From Comamonadaceae bacterium (lineage in GTDB: Bacteria > Pseudomonadota > Gammaproteobacteria > Burkholderiales > Burkholderiaceae_C): DNA of 8,813 nt. The stretch spans positions 1 to 8,813 of the forward strand of contig CANHLD010000069.1 of the NCBI GenBank assembly GCA_947461325.1, in the 5' to 3' direction. This document shows positions 1-6,785 of this stretch, piece by piece (positions within the stretch are counted from its first letter, which is position 1; each line of letters opens with the position of its first letter). The notes under the pieces are model-generated. The model saw only the letters and a list, made by a program, of their open reading frames with translations, made no database searches and was not told where the DNA came from. Position numbers and translations under genes: made by a program.

Positions 1-86
1 GCCAGCAAGTCGTCACAGCTGGTATTCATGTGTTGTCGCCCGGCCAAAAAGTGACTTACTTTAAATCTGCAGGTGCACAGCCATGA
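1..86 (+). CDS. C-terminus of RND efflux periplasmic adaptor (membrane fusion) subunit, partial
   Basis: Reading from base 3, the frame gives 27 residues ending at TGA 84-86, including VVTAGIHVLSPGQKV. This resembles the C-terminal end of HlyD/AcrA-type adaptor proteins, where a last beta-strand segment of the form 'G-x-x-V-V-x-x-G-x-x-x-L-x-x-G-x-x-V' is common. Such adaptors sit in the periplasm, usually anchored by a lipid or a membrane segment, and bridge the inner-membrane RND pump to an outer-membrane channel. The stop codon overlaps the ATG of the permease gene (ATGA, 83-86), which points to translational coupling in one operon. The other two frames stop inside this stretch. The rest of the gene is outside the window, so the family call rests on a short tail plus the neighbouring permease. 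Confidence 0.75.
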   Translation, partial: QQVVTAGIHVLSPGQKVTYFKSAGAQP

Positions 87-3000
87 GTCACCCACAGGGC
101 GCCGGAGGCGGTTTTAATTTATCTGAGTGGGCGCTCAATCACCGCGCTTTCACCCGTTACCTGATGCTTGTGTTGCTGTTGCTGGGGGTGGCTGCCTATT
201 TTCAATTGGGGCAGGACGAAGATCCGCCCTTCACGTTTCGCGCCATGGTTGTCAGAACTTATTGGCCGGGCGCAACTGCACAGCAAGTCGCTGAACAGAT
301 CACGGACAAACTCGAGCGCACGCTGCAAGAAGCGCCATATGCAGACAAGATCCGCAGTTACTCCAAGCCGGGTGAGTCGCAAATTATTTTTCAACTCAAG
401 GACTACTCCAAACCCAATGAAGTAGCTGATGTTTGGTATGCCGTCAGAAAAAAAATAGGCGATATCCGTCACACCTTACCGATAGGTGTGCAAGGCCCTT
501 TTTTCAACGATGACTTCGGTGATGTGTATGGGGTCATTTACGCGTTACAGGCCGATGGTTTCAATCAAACCGAACTCAAAGATATTGCAGACGATGTCAG
601 GCAAAAATTATTGCGGGTGAAAGATGTCTCCAAGGTGGAATTGTTTGGCGTGCAAGATGAAAAAATATTCATTGAAATTGCACAAAAGAAACTGGTGCAA
701 CTCGGACTCGATTTGAATGCAGTATTAGCCCAATTGAATCAGCAAAACGCAGTGGAAAGCGCTGGCAATTTGCAAACCCCCAATGATGTGGTGCAAATCA
801 GAGTAGCCGGTCAACTCGAAGCCGTTGCCCAGTTAAAAGAATTTCGCATTCGGGGTGCATCGGGTCAGCATATTCGATTGGCTGACATCGCAACCATTAC
901 TCGGGGCTACTCGGATCCACCCAATGTGAAAGTCCGTTTTCAAGGGCAGCAAGTGGTCGCGATTGGGGTGTCGATGACCAAAGGCGGGGACATCATTCAG
1001 TTGGGCAAATCACTTGAGCAATCCGTCGGTAAATTGCAGTCAGAACTGCCTGTTGGCGTCAAGCTCAGTAATTTACAAAACCAGCCCAAAGCCGTTTCAC
1101 GCTCTGTGGGGGAATTCATTGGCGTTCTCATCGAAGCCGTGGTGATAGTGCTGTTAGTGAGTTTTGTGTCCCTAGGATGGCACAAAGGCGGGCGCTTTGG
1201 TTGGTATGTCGATATGCGTCCTGGCTTGGTGGTGGGCATCACCATTCCGCTTGTGCTCTCCATGACATTTTTGGCCATGTACTACTGGGGTATCGGACTG
1301 CACAAAATATCTCTCGGCTCACTCATTATTTCTCTTGGATTGCTGGTAGACGATGCCATCATCGCGGTTGAAATGATGGTGCGAAAGTTGGAGGAAGGCT
1401 TTGACAAAGTGCGTGCAGCCACCTTTGCTTATGAAGTCACAGCCATGCCGATGTTGACCGGCACCTTGATCACCGCTGCCGGATTTTTGCCGATCGGCTT
1501 GGCAAAATCTTCTACCGGTGAATACACTTTTGCGATTTTCGCGGTCACGGTCATCGCGTTGCTGCTGAGTTGGTGGGTATCCGTGTTTTTTGTGCCGCTG
1601 CTCGGCACTTGGATATTGAAAGTCAAACCGCATCGCAGTGGCGATGCGCCGCAAGAATTATTCGACTCCACTTTCTATAACGGCTTTAGGCGCACCGTCA
1701 ATTGGTGCGTCAAGCACCGCTGGCTCACCATTGGCGCCATGCTGCTGACATTTGCATTGGGCATTGTGGGCATGGGCAAAGTGCAGCAGCAGTTTTTCCC
1801 GGACTCCAGCCGTCCCGAAATCATGATGGATGTATGGTTCCCTGAAGGCACGTCCATGGCGGCTAACGAAGCGCTCAGCCGACAAATTGAAAAAAGAATG
1901 CTGGCATTGAATGGCGTTGAATCAGTGAGTTTGTGGGTGGGTTCAGGCGTGCCGCGTTTTTACTTGCCGCTGGATCAAGTGTTTCCACAAAGCAATGTCT
2001 CCCAGTTTATTGTCATGCCCAAAGACCTCTCCACACGTGAGAGCCTACGCATCGCATTGCCTGCTTTAATGGCCACGGAGTTCCCAGAGGTCAGAGCAAG
2101 AATCAAGTTATTGCCCAACGGGCCACCCGTGCCATTTCCTGTGCAGTTTCGCGTGGCCGGCCCCGATCCACTGGTGTTGCGACAGCGTGCCGATGAAGTC
2201 AAGGCATTGATGCGTGAAAACAGCAACACCCGTGGTGTGAATGACAACTGGAATGAAGCTGTGAAGGTGGTGCGTTTTGAAGTGGACCAGGACAAAGCAA
2301 GGGCATTAGGTGTCAGCAGTCAGTCCATCGCCCAATCATTGCGAGTGTTGCTCAGCGGAAATACAGTGGGTCAATACCGCGAGGGTGACAAACTGGTGGA
2401 TATTGTCTTGCGCCAACCTGTCAGCGAGCGTCAGACCATGTCCGACTTGTCAAATGCTTATGTGCCGACCAACTCAGGTAAAGCGATTCCTTTGCTGCAA
2501 ATAGCCAAGCCTGTTTTTGATTGGGAGCCCGGTGTGATGTGGCGTGAAAACCGTGAATACGCCATCACAGCGCAAAGCGATATCACCGAGGGCTTGCAAG
2601 GCGCGACTGTGACCAAACAATTGTTGCCTGCGCTGAATGCATTGCAAGCGAAGTGGGCACAAAACGGATTCCCCGCCTACACCATCAGTGTGGCTGGCGC
2701 CGTTGAAGAAAGCTCTAAAGGTTCAGCGTCTATTGCAGCGGGTATTCCGCTGATGCTGTTCGTCACCTTCACCCTGTTGATGATTCAGTTGCAAAGTTTC
2801 AGTCGCGCGATGTTGGTGTTTCTGACCGGTCCAATGGGTATTGCCGGGGTTGCCTTGTCTTTGCTAGTGCTGGATCGGCCGTTTGGTTTTGTCGCTTTGC
2901 TGGGCGTGATCGCCCTCATGGGGATGATTCAGCGTAACTCAGTGATTTTGATTGACCAGATTGAGCAAGACCGCGCCAAAGGCGTTCCCGCCTGGGACGC

Positions 3001-3202
3001 GATTGTCGAGTCCGCTGTGCGCCGTTTGCGCCCGATTGTGCTGACTGCAGCCGCAGCTGTTTTGGCCATGATTCCGCTGTCTCGCAGTGTGTTCTGGGGG
3101 CCCATGGCCGTGGCCATCATGGGCGGCTTGATCGTTGCCACCGTGCTGACTTTGCTGGCCTTACCGGCCATGTACGCGGCTTGGTTCAGGGTTAAGCGGT
3201 GA
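83..3202 (+). CDS. RND efflux transporter permease subunit (AcrB/HAE1-like family)
   Basis: A 1039-residue inner-membrane pump, close to the roughly 1050 residues of AcrB. It should export substrates from periplasm or membrane out of the cell by proton antiport, with the upstream adaptor and an outer-membrane channel. About 12 hydrophobic segments are visible in the RND pattern: one at about 24-42, five at 342-512, one at 545-565 and five at 885-1035, with two large periplasmic loops between. DEDPPF (45-50) follows the first segment. The proton-relay aspartates are D423-D424 in LGLLVDDAI, matching AcrB D407/D408. R981 in VRRLRP matches AcrB R971. The position of AcrB K940 is R951 in IQRNSVIL. 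The sequence looks most like the TriC/MexK-type branch, but the substrate cannot be read from it. The start is fixed by the ATGA overlap with the adaptor stop. No frameshift is visible. Confidence 0.93.
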   Translation: MSHPQGAGGGFNLSEWALNHRAFTRYLMLVLLLLGVAAYFQLGQDEDPPFTFRAMVVRTYWPGATAQQVAEQITDKLERTLQEAPYADKIRSYSKPGESQIIFQLKDYSKPNEVADVWYAVRKKIGDIRHTLPIGVQGPFFNDDFGDVYGVIYALQADGFNQTELKDIADDVRQKLLRVKDVSKVELFGVQDEKIFIEIAQKKLVQLGLDLNAVLAQLNQQNAVESAGNLQTPNDVVQIRVAGQLEAVAQLKEFRIRGASGQHIRLADIATITRGYSDPPNVKVRFQGQQVVAIGVSMTKGGDIIQLGKSLEQSVGKLQSELPVGVKLSNLQNQPKAVSRSVGEFIGVLIEAVVIVLLVSFVSLGWHKGGRFGWYVDMRPGLVVGITIPLVLSMTFLAMYYWGIGLHKISLGSLIISLGLLVDDAIIAVEMMVRKLEEGFDKVRAATFAYEVTAMPMLTGTLITAAGFLPIGLAKSSTGEYTFAIFAVTVIALLLSWWVSVFFVPLLGTWILKVKPHRSGDAPQELFDSTFYNGFRRTVNWCVKHRWLTIGAMLLTFALGIVGMGKVQQQFFPDSSRPEIMMDVWFPEGTSMAANEALSRQIEKRMLALNGVESVSLWVGSGVPRFYLPLDQVFPQSNVSQFIVMPKDLSTRESLRIALPALMATEFPEVRARIKLLPNGPPVPFPVQFRVAGPDPLVLRQRADEVKALMRENSNTRGVNDNWNEAVKVVRFEVDQDKARALGVSSQSIAQSLRVLLSGNTVGQYREGDKLVDIVLRQPVSERQTMSDLSNAYVPTNSGKAIPLLQIAKPVFDWEPGVMWRENREYAITAQSDITEGLQGATVTKQLLPALNALQAKWAQNGFPAYTISVAGAVEESSKGSASIAAGIPLMLFVTFTLLMIQLQSFSRAMLVFLTGPMGIAGVALSLLVLDRPFGFVALLGVIALMGMIQRNSVILIDQIEQDRAKGVPAWDAIVESAVRRLRPIVLTAAAAVLAMIPLSRSVFWGPMAVAIMGGLIVATVLTLLALPAMYAAWFRVKR

Positions 3203-3257
3203 ATTCAAAATCATTCGGTGAAGCCAGTTAGAATCATCCTTTGACCGATTTTGAACG

Positions 3258-3294
3258 GGCGGTCTGTTTGCGCAGACCGCCTTTTGCTTTTTTT
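3258..3294 (+). terminator. Intrinsic terminator after the RND operon
   Basis: A perfect 9-bp stem, GGCGGTCTG (3258-3266) with CAGACCGCC (3273-3281), encloses a 6-base loop TTTGCG. It is followed by TTTTGC and a run of seven T (3288-3294). It lies 56 bases after the permease stop and ends 6 bases before tRNA-Leu. Structurally it is a strong rho-independent terminator for the efflux operon. Its closeness to the tRNA means the tRNA promoter must overlap it or lie before it, or the terminator must leak. Confidence 0.85.
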
Positions 3295-3300
3295 GGGCTC

Positions 3301-3387
3301 GCGCGGGTGGCGAAATTGGTAGACGCACCAGGTTTAGGTCCTGACGCCAGAAATGGTGTGGGGGTTCGAGTCCCCCCCCGCGCACCA
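3301..3387 (+). tRNA. tRNA-Leu (anticodon UAG)
   Basis: An 87-base class II tRNA with encoded CCA (3385-3387). The acceptor stem is GCGCGGG (3301-3307) with CCCGCGC (3377-3383), discriminator base A3384. The D-arm region contains GCGAAATTGGTAGACGC. The anticodon loop is TTTAGGT (3333-3339) with anticodon TAG at 3335-3337, decoding CUA and other CUN leucine codons. The long variable arm CGCCA/TGGTG (3345-3358, with one G-U pair) closes a GAAA loop. The T-stem is GGGGG/CCCCC around TTCGAGT. Adenine 73 and the long variable arm are leucine features, and the sequence closely resembles E. coli tRNA-Leu(UAG). The anticodon stem CCAGG/CCTGA has a C-A mismatch at its outer end (27-43). T-stem and acceptor together make a run of eight C (3372-3379). 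Confidence 0.97.
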
Positions 3388-3422
3388 AAGCTTTCATTTT
3401 CAAACGCCTATTGATACATTTT

Positions 3423-3429
3423 GGAGAAG
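3423..3429 (+). promoter_or_regulatory. Ribosome binding site deciding the tig start
   Basis: GGAGAAG at 3423-3429 lies 4 bases (7 from the end of GGAG) before ATG 3434. The open frame extends upstream to an ATG at 3353, but that codon is inside the tRNA-Leu gene. The Shine-Dalgarno match and the family-typical N-terminus MAVTVETLEKLERK both select 3434. Confidence 0.85.
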
Positions 3430-3433
3430 CCTC

Positions 3434-4747
3434 ATGGCCGTTACTGTAGAAACCCTGGAAAAGTTGGAACGCAAAATGACTTTGACGTTGCCTACCGCCG
3501 TTATTCAAAACGAAGTCAATACCCGACTCAAGCGTTTGGCTCGTCAAGTCAAGGTTGACGGTTTTCGCCCCGGCAAAGTCCCCATGAATATCGTCGCACA
3601 GCGCTATGGTTATTCAGTGCACTATGAAGTCATGAATGACAAAGTGGGTGAAGCATTCAGCTTGGCCGCCAATGAAGCCAAACTCAGGGTTGCCGGTCAG
3701 CCACGCATCAGCGAAAAAGAACAAACCACTGAAACCGAAATGGCGTTTGACGCTATTTTTGAGGTGTACCCAGAAGTAGTGGTCAAAGATTTGAGCCAAG
3801 TTGAAGTGGAAACCCTTAAGTCTGAGGTGACAGACGCGGCCATCGATAAAACTGTTGAAATTTTGCGCAAACAAAAAAGAACGTTTGCGCAGCGTTCTAT
3901 GGACGCAGCAGCTGCCACCGATGACCGCGTGACCGTGGACTTCATTGGCAAGATCGACGGCGAACCCTTTGACGGTGGACGTGCTGACGATTTCCAATTT
4001 GTGGTCGGTGAAGGCCAGATGCTCAAGGAATTCGAAGAAGCCGTGGTCGGTATGAAATTGGGGGAAAGCAAAACTTTCCCCCTGAATTTCCCGGCTGATT
4101 ACCAAGGCCGCGAAGTCGCAGGCAAGACGGCGGACTTCATGGTCACGCTCAAGAAACTCGAAGCTACGCATTTGCCAGAAGTGACTGACGAACTTGCGAA
4201 ATCACTGGGCGTGGTTGAAGCCACAGTGGAGGCATTGCGCGCAGACATCCGCAAAAATCTGGAGCGCGAAGTCAAACACCGTTTGTTAGGTCGCAATAAG
4301 CAAGCGGCACTAGATGTCTTGGTGGCTAACGCCGAGTTGGATTTGCCCAACTCGATTGTTCAGTCAGAACTTGACCGCATGACGCAAGGCGCGCGTGAAG
4401 AATTGAAGCAACGCGGCATCAAGGATGCTGACAAAGCACCCATCCCCGAAGAAGTGTTTCGCCCACAAGCCGAGCGGCGTGTACGCATGGGATTGGTGGT
4501 CTCTGAGGTCGTGCGCATGCACAATCTGCAAGCCACTCCTGAACAAATCAAGGCGCATGTGGAGGAATTGGCCTCGAGCTATGAGAAACCGGCTGAGGTA
4601 ATTCGTTGGTACTACAGTGATAACCGCCGCATGGCAGAGGTCGAGGCTATTGTGATTGAGAACAATGTCACCAACTACGTTTTGTCCTTGGTGAAAAACA
4701 AAGACAAAGAACTGGGCTTCGACGAATTAATGAGCCAACAAGCGTGA
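3434..4747 (+). CDS. tig: Trigger factor, ribosome-associated chaperone and peptidyl-prolyl isomerase
   Basis: A 437-residue protein (E. coli: 432) that binds near the ribosomal exit tunnel and shields nascent chains. The N-terminal ribosome-binding domain carries the signature GFRPGKVP at residues 43-50, the same positions as the E. coli motif that contacts ribosomal protein L23. An FKBP-type isomerase domain spans about 160-245, with VTVDFIGKIDGEPFDGG and the later FPADYQG segment. The rest, about 113-150 and 247-437, forms the helical chaperone body and arms. The true start is 3434, not the longer frame beginning inside the tRNA gene. It is followed after 19 bases by clpP, which has its own GGGAG site, so the two are very likely one transcript. 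Upstream there are 46 bases to the tRNA and only poor promoter matches, suggesting cotranscription with the tRNA. Confidence 0.98.
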   Translation: MAVTVETLEKLERKMTLTLPTAVIQNEVNTRLKRLARQVKVDGFRPGKVPMNIVAQRYGYSVHYEVMNDKVGEAFSLAANEAKLRVAGQPRISEKEQTTETEMAFDAIFEVYPEVVVKDLSQVEVETLKSEVTDAAIDKTVEILRKQKRTFAQRSMDAAAATDDRVTVDFIGKIDGEPFDGGRADDFQFVVGEGQMLKEFEEAVVGMKLGESKTFPLNFPADYQGREVAGKTADFMVTLKKLEATHLPEVTDELAKSLGVVEATVEALRADIRKNLEREVKHRLLGRNKQAALDVLVANAELDLPNSIVQSELDRMTQGAREELKQRGIKDADKAPIPEEVFRPQAERRVRMGLVVSEVVRMHNLQATPEQIKAHVEELASSYEKPAEVIRWYYSDNRRMAEVEAIVIENNVTNYVLSLVKNKDKELGFDELMSQQA

Positions 4748-4766
4748 GCTTGAACGGGAGAATTTC

Positions 4767-5375
4767 ATGAGTGCATTAGATATTCAGGCCTTGGGCATGG
4801 TCCCGGTCGTCATCGAACAAAGCGGTCGCGGCGAGCGCGCTTATGACATTTACTCGCGCTTGCTGCGCGAGCGTGTCATTTTTTTGGTGGGTCCGGTCAA
4901 CGACCACACCGCCAATTTGGTGGTAGCCCAGTTATTGTTTTTAGAGAGCGAAAACCCCGATAAGGATATTTCGCTCTACATCAATTCACCCGGCGGTTCT
5001 GTCAGCGCTGGCATGGCCATTTTTGACACCATGAACTTCATCAAACCCCAAGTTTCTACGCTGTGTACCGGCATGGCCGCTAGCATGGGTGCGTTCTTGT
5101 TGGCCGCCGGCGCCAAGGGCAAACGATTCAGCCTGCCCAACTCCAAGGTCATGATTCACCAACCACTGGGCGGCACACAAGGTCAGGCCACGGAAATCGA
5201 AATTGCTGCGCGTGAAATTATCAAAACCCGTGAACGACTGAACCAAATGCTGGCCGAGGCCACGGGACAACCTTTGTCACGCATTGAACAAGACACCGAG
5301 CGCGACTATTATTTGACTGCTGAAGAAGCCAAGGCGTATGGTCTGGTGGATGACGTGATCGCTAAGCGCCCTTGA
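4767..5375 (+). CDS. clpP: ATP-dependent Clp protease proteolytic subunit ClpP
   Basis: A 202-residue serine peptidase that forms the two-ring, 14-subunit chamber and receives unfolded substrates from ClpX (or ClpA). The catalytic triad is complete: S106 in GMAASMGA, H131 in VMIHQPLGG and D180 in TERDYYL. These correspond to E. coli S111, H136 and D185 counted with the propeptide. The oxyanion-loop motif INSPGG is at 72-77. The N-terminal extension is about 5 residues shorter than in E. coli. By alignment, self-processing would fall near residues 9-10, just before GMVPVVIEQ, but the cleavage residues differ from the E. coli Met-Ala pair. GGGAG at 4756-4760 lies 6 bases before the ATG. It sits between tig and clpX as in most proteobacteria. 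Confidence 0.98.
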   Translation: MSALDIQALGMVPVVIEQSGRGERAYDIYSRLLRERVIFLVGPVNDHTANLVVAQLLFLESENPDKDISLYINSPGGSVSAGMAIFDTMNFIKPQVSTLCTGMAASMGAFLLAAGAKGKRFSLPNSKVMIHQPLGGTQGQATEIEIAAREIIKTRERLNQMLAEATGQPLSRIEQDTERDYYLTAEEAKAYGLVDDVIAKRP

Positions 5376-5402
5376 TCCGAGACTGCGCCATTCCCGTCCA
5401 AA

Positions 5403-5426
5403 CCGCTTGCGCCGAAGGCGCTGCGG
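5403..5426 (+). other. Hairpin in the clpP-clpX intergenic region
   Basis: The 92-base gap between clpP and clpX holds an imperfect inverted repeat: CCGC (5403-5406) pairs with GCGG (5423-5426), and GCGCC (5409-5413) pairs with GGCGC (5417-5421) around a GAA loop, with a small internal bulge. No T-run follows, only ATTTG, so it is not a convincing terminator. It could be an mRNA stabilising or processing element. Just downstream TATCAT (5434-5439) matches five of six positions of a sigma-70 -10 box, but no good -35 lies at the right distance. Confidence 0.45.
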
Positions 5427-5467
5427 ATTTGAGTATCATTCGACCATCATCCACAGGTAAGCACTGA

Positions 5468-6730
5468 ATGGCCGAAAAAAAAGGATCCACCAGCGAAAAG
5501 ACTTTGTACTGCTCTTTTTGCGGCAAAAGTCAGCATGAAGTTAAAAAACTGATTGCTGGTCCATCTGTCTTTATTTGCGATGAATGCATTGATTTATGCA
5601 ATGACATTATTCGCGACGAACTGCCTGCCAGCACGGTGCGTGAAGGGCGCGGCGATCTGCCTACTCCCATTGAAATCAAAACCAACCTAGACAACTATGT
5701 CATCGGCCAAGAGCCTGCCAAACGCGCTTTATCGGTGGCGGTCTACAACCATTACAAGCGTTTGCAGCACAAACAGGATTCTAAAAAAGACGATGTAGAG
5801 CTGTCCAAAAGCAATATTTTGCTGATTGGCCCTACCGGTTCCGGTAAGACCTTGCTGGCGCAAACGCTGGCGCGCATGTTGAATGTGCCGTTTGTCATGG
5901 CCGACGCCACCACGCTGACCGAAGCCGGTTATGTGGGCGAGGATGTGGAAAACATCATTCAAAAATTGCTGCAAAACTGTAATTACGATGTAGATCGCGC
6001 CCAACGCGGTATTGTTTACATCGACGAAATCGACAAGATTTCCCGCAAGTCTGACAACCCGTCTATCACGCGTGATGTGTCCGGTGAAGGCGTGCAACAG
6101 GCCTTGCTCAAGCTGATCGAAGGCACCATGGCCAGCGTGCCTCCCCAAGGCGGTCGCAAGCATCCTAACCAGGATTTTTTGCAGGTTGACACCACCAATA
6201 TTTTGTTCATTTGCGGAGGTGCGTTCGCTGGCTTGGAAAAAGTCATTGAAAACCGCACGGAGCGTTCCGGCATCGGTTTCAGCGCTGTGGTCAAGACCAA
6301 AAAAGAGCGCAGCCTCACCGAAATGTTCGGCCAGGTAGAGCCTGAAGATTTGATCAAGTTCGGCTTGATCCCTGAGTTGGTTGGCCGTTTGCCGGTGGTC
6401 ACGACACTCAGCGAATTGAGTGAAGACGCGCTGGTACAAATTTTGACCGAGCCGAAAAATGCCTTGGTCAAGCAATACGGCAAGTTATTTGCCATGGAAG
6501 GTGTTGAACTTGAAATTCGCCCGTCTGCGTTGAAAGCCATTGCCAAAAAAGCTTTGGACAGAAAAACAGGTGCACGCGGATTGCGTTCCATCATTGAACA
6601 ATCGCTGATTGACACCATGTTTGATTTGCCAAACAGCAGCAATGTAGAAAAAGTCGTGGTGGAGGAATCCACTGTTGACGAAAACAAACCCCCGTTGCTG
6701 GTGTACCGAGAGGCCGCTAAAAAGGCTTGA
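5468..6730 (+). CDS. clpX: ATP-dependent Clp protease ATP-binding subunit ClpX
   Basis: A 420-residue AAA+ unfoldase that hexamerises, recognises tagged or adaptor-delivered substrates and threads them into ClpP. The N-terminal zinc-binding domain has four cysteines, C15, C18, C37 and C40. Walker A is GPTGSGKT at 121-128. Pore-1 loop GYVGED has Y155. Walker B is IDEID at 185-189. The RKH pore motif appears in GGRKHPN. The IGF loop that docks on ClpP is I269-G270-F271. The sensor-2 arginine is in GARGLR (368-373, R370). Length and motif spacing match E. coli ClpX (424 aa). The ATG at 5468 gives the typical MAEKKGS start, although its ribosome site (AGGTAAG, from 5455) is weak and about 6-10 bases away. 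The clpP-clpX pairing supports a joint ClpXP protease. Confidence 0.98.
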   Translation: MAEKKGSTSEKTLYCSFCGKSQHEVKKLIAGPSVFICDECIDLCNDIIRDELPASTVREGRGDLPTPIEIKTNLDNYVIGQEPAKRALSVAVYNHYKRLQHKQDSKKDDVELSKSNILLIGPTGSGKTLLAQTLARMLNVPFVMADATTLTEAGYVGEDVENIIQKLLQNCNYDVDRAQRGIVYIDEIDKISRKSDNPSITRDVSGEGVQQALLKLIEGTMASVPPQGGRKHPNQDFLQVDTTNILFICGGAFAGLEKVIENRTERSGIGFSAVVKTKKERSLTEMFGQVEPEDLIKFGLIPELVGRLPVVTTLSELSEDALVQILTEPKNALVKQYGKLFAMEGVELEIRPSALKAIAKKALDRKTGARGLRSIIEQSLIDTMFDLPNSSNVEKVVVEESTVDENKPPLLVYREAAKKA

Positions 6731-6740
6731 TTTCCCTAAC

Positions 6741-6769
6741 GGGCTGGTCAGTATCCAGCCCATTTTTTT
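6741..6769 (+). terminator. Intrinsic terminator between clpX and lon
   Basis: A 7-bp perfect stem, GGGCTGG (6741-6747) with CCAGCCC (6755-6761), has a 7-base loop and is followed by A and seven T (6763-6769). It starts 10 bases after the clpX stop and ends 16 bases before the lon ATG. It has all the parts of a rho-independent terminator for the tig-clpP-clpX transcript. It could be partial, tuning the amount of lon made from the upstream promoter. Confidence 0.8.
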
Positions 6770-6785
6770 GATTGGAAGTTTGACC

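Noticed and set aside
3353..3433. Extended trigger factor start (ATG at 3353, 27 extra residues)
   Set aside because: The extension lies in the tRNA-Leu gene and its trailer, has no ribosome site, and adds residues not found in the family. ATG 3434 has GGAGAAG and the standard N-terminus.
3161..3547. 128-codon open frame on the - strand over the permease end, terminator, tRNA and tig start
   Set aside because: It crosses a terminator and a tRNA gene, so it cannot be a conserved protein gene.
3614..4171. 185-codon open frame on the - strand inside tig
   Set aside because: It lies opposite a well-supported gene and its composition follows the reverse complement of tig codons; no ribosome site or family resemblance seen.
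4749..4775. CTTGAAC at 4749-4755 before clpP as a sigma-32 -35 element
   Set aside because: No CCCCAT-like -10 follows at 11-16 bases, and a start there would fall inside the clpP coding region.
5447..5455. TCATCCACA, one mismatch from a DnaA box
   Set aside because: A single isolated near-match between clpP and clpX, without clustered boxes or an AT-rich unwinding region, is expected by chance.
5729..6475. 248-codon open frame on the - strand inside clpX
   Set aside because: It is fully covered by the conserved clpX coding sequence, matches no family I recognise, and is a shadow frame produced by codon bias.
6726..6766. Sigma-32-like pair CTTGAT (6726) and CCCATTT (6759) before lon
   Set aside because: The spacer is 27 bases, far longer than known sigma-32 promoters, and both parts are explained by the clpX stop codon and the terminator stem and T-run.
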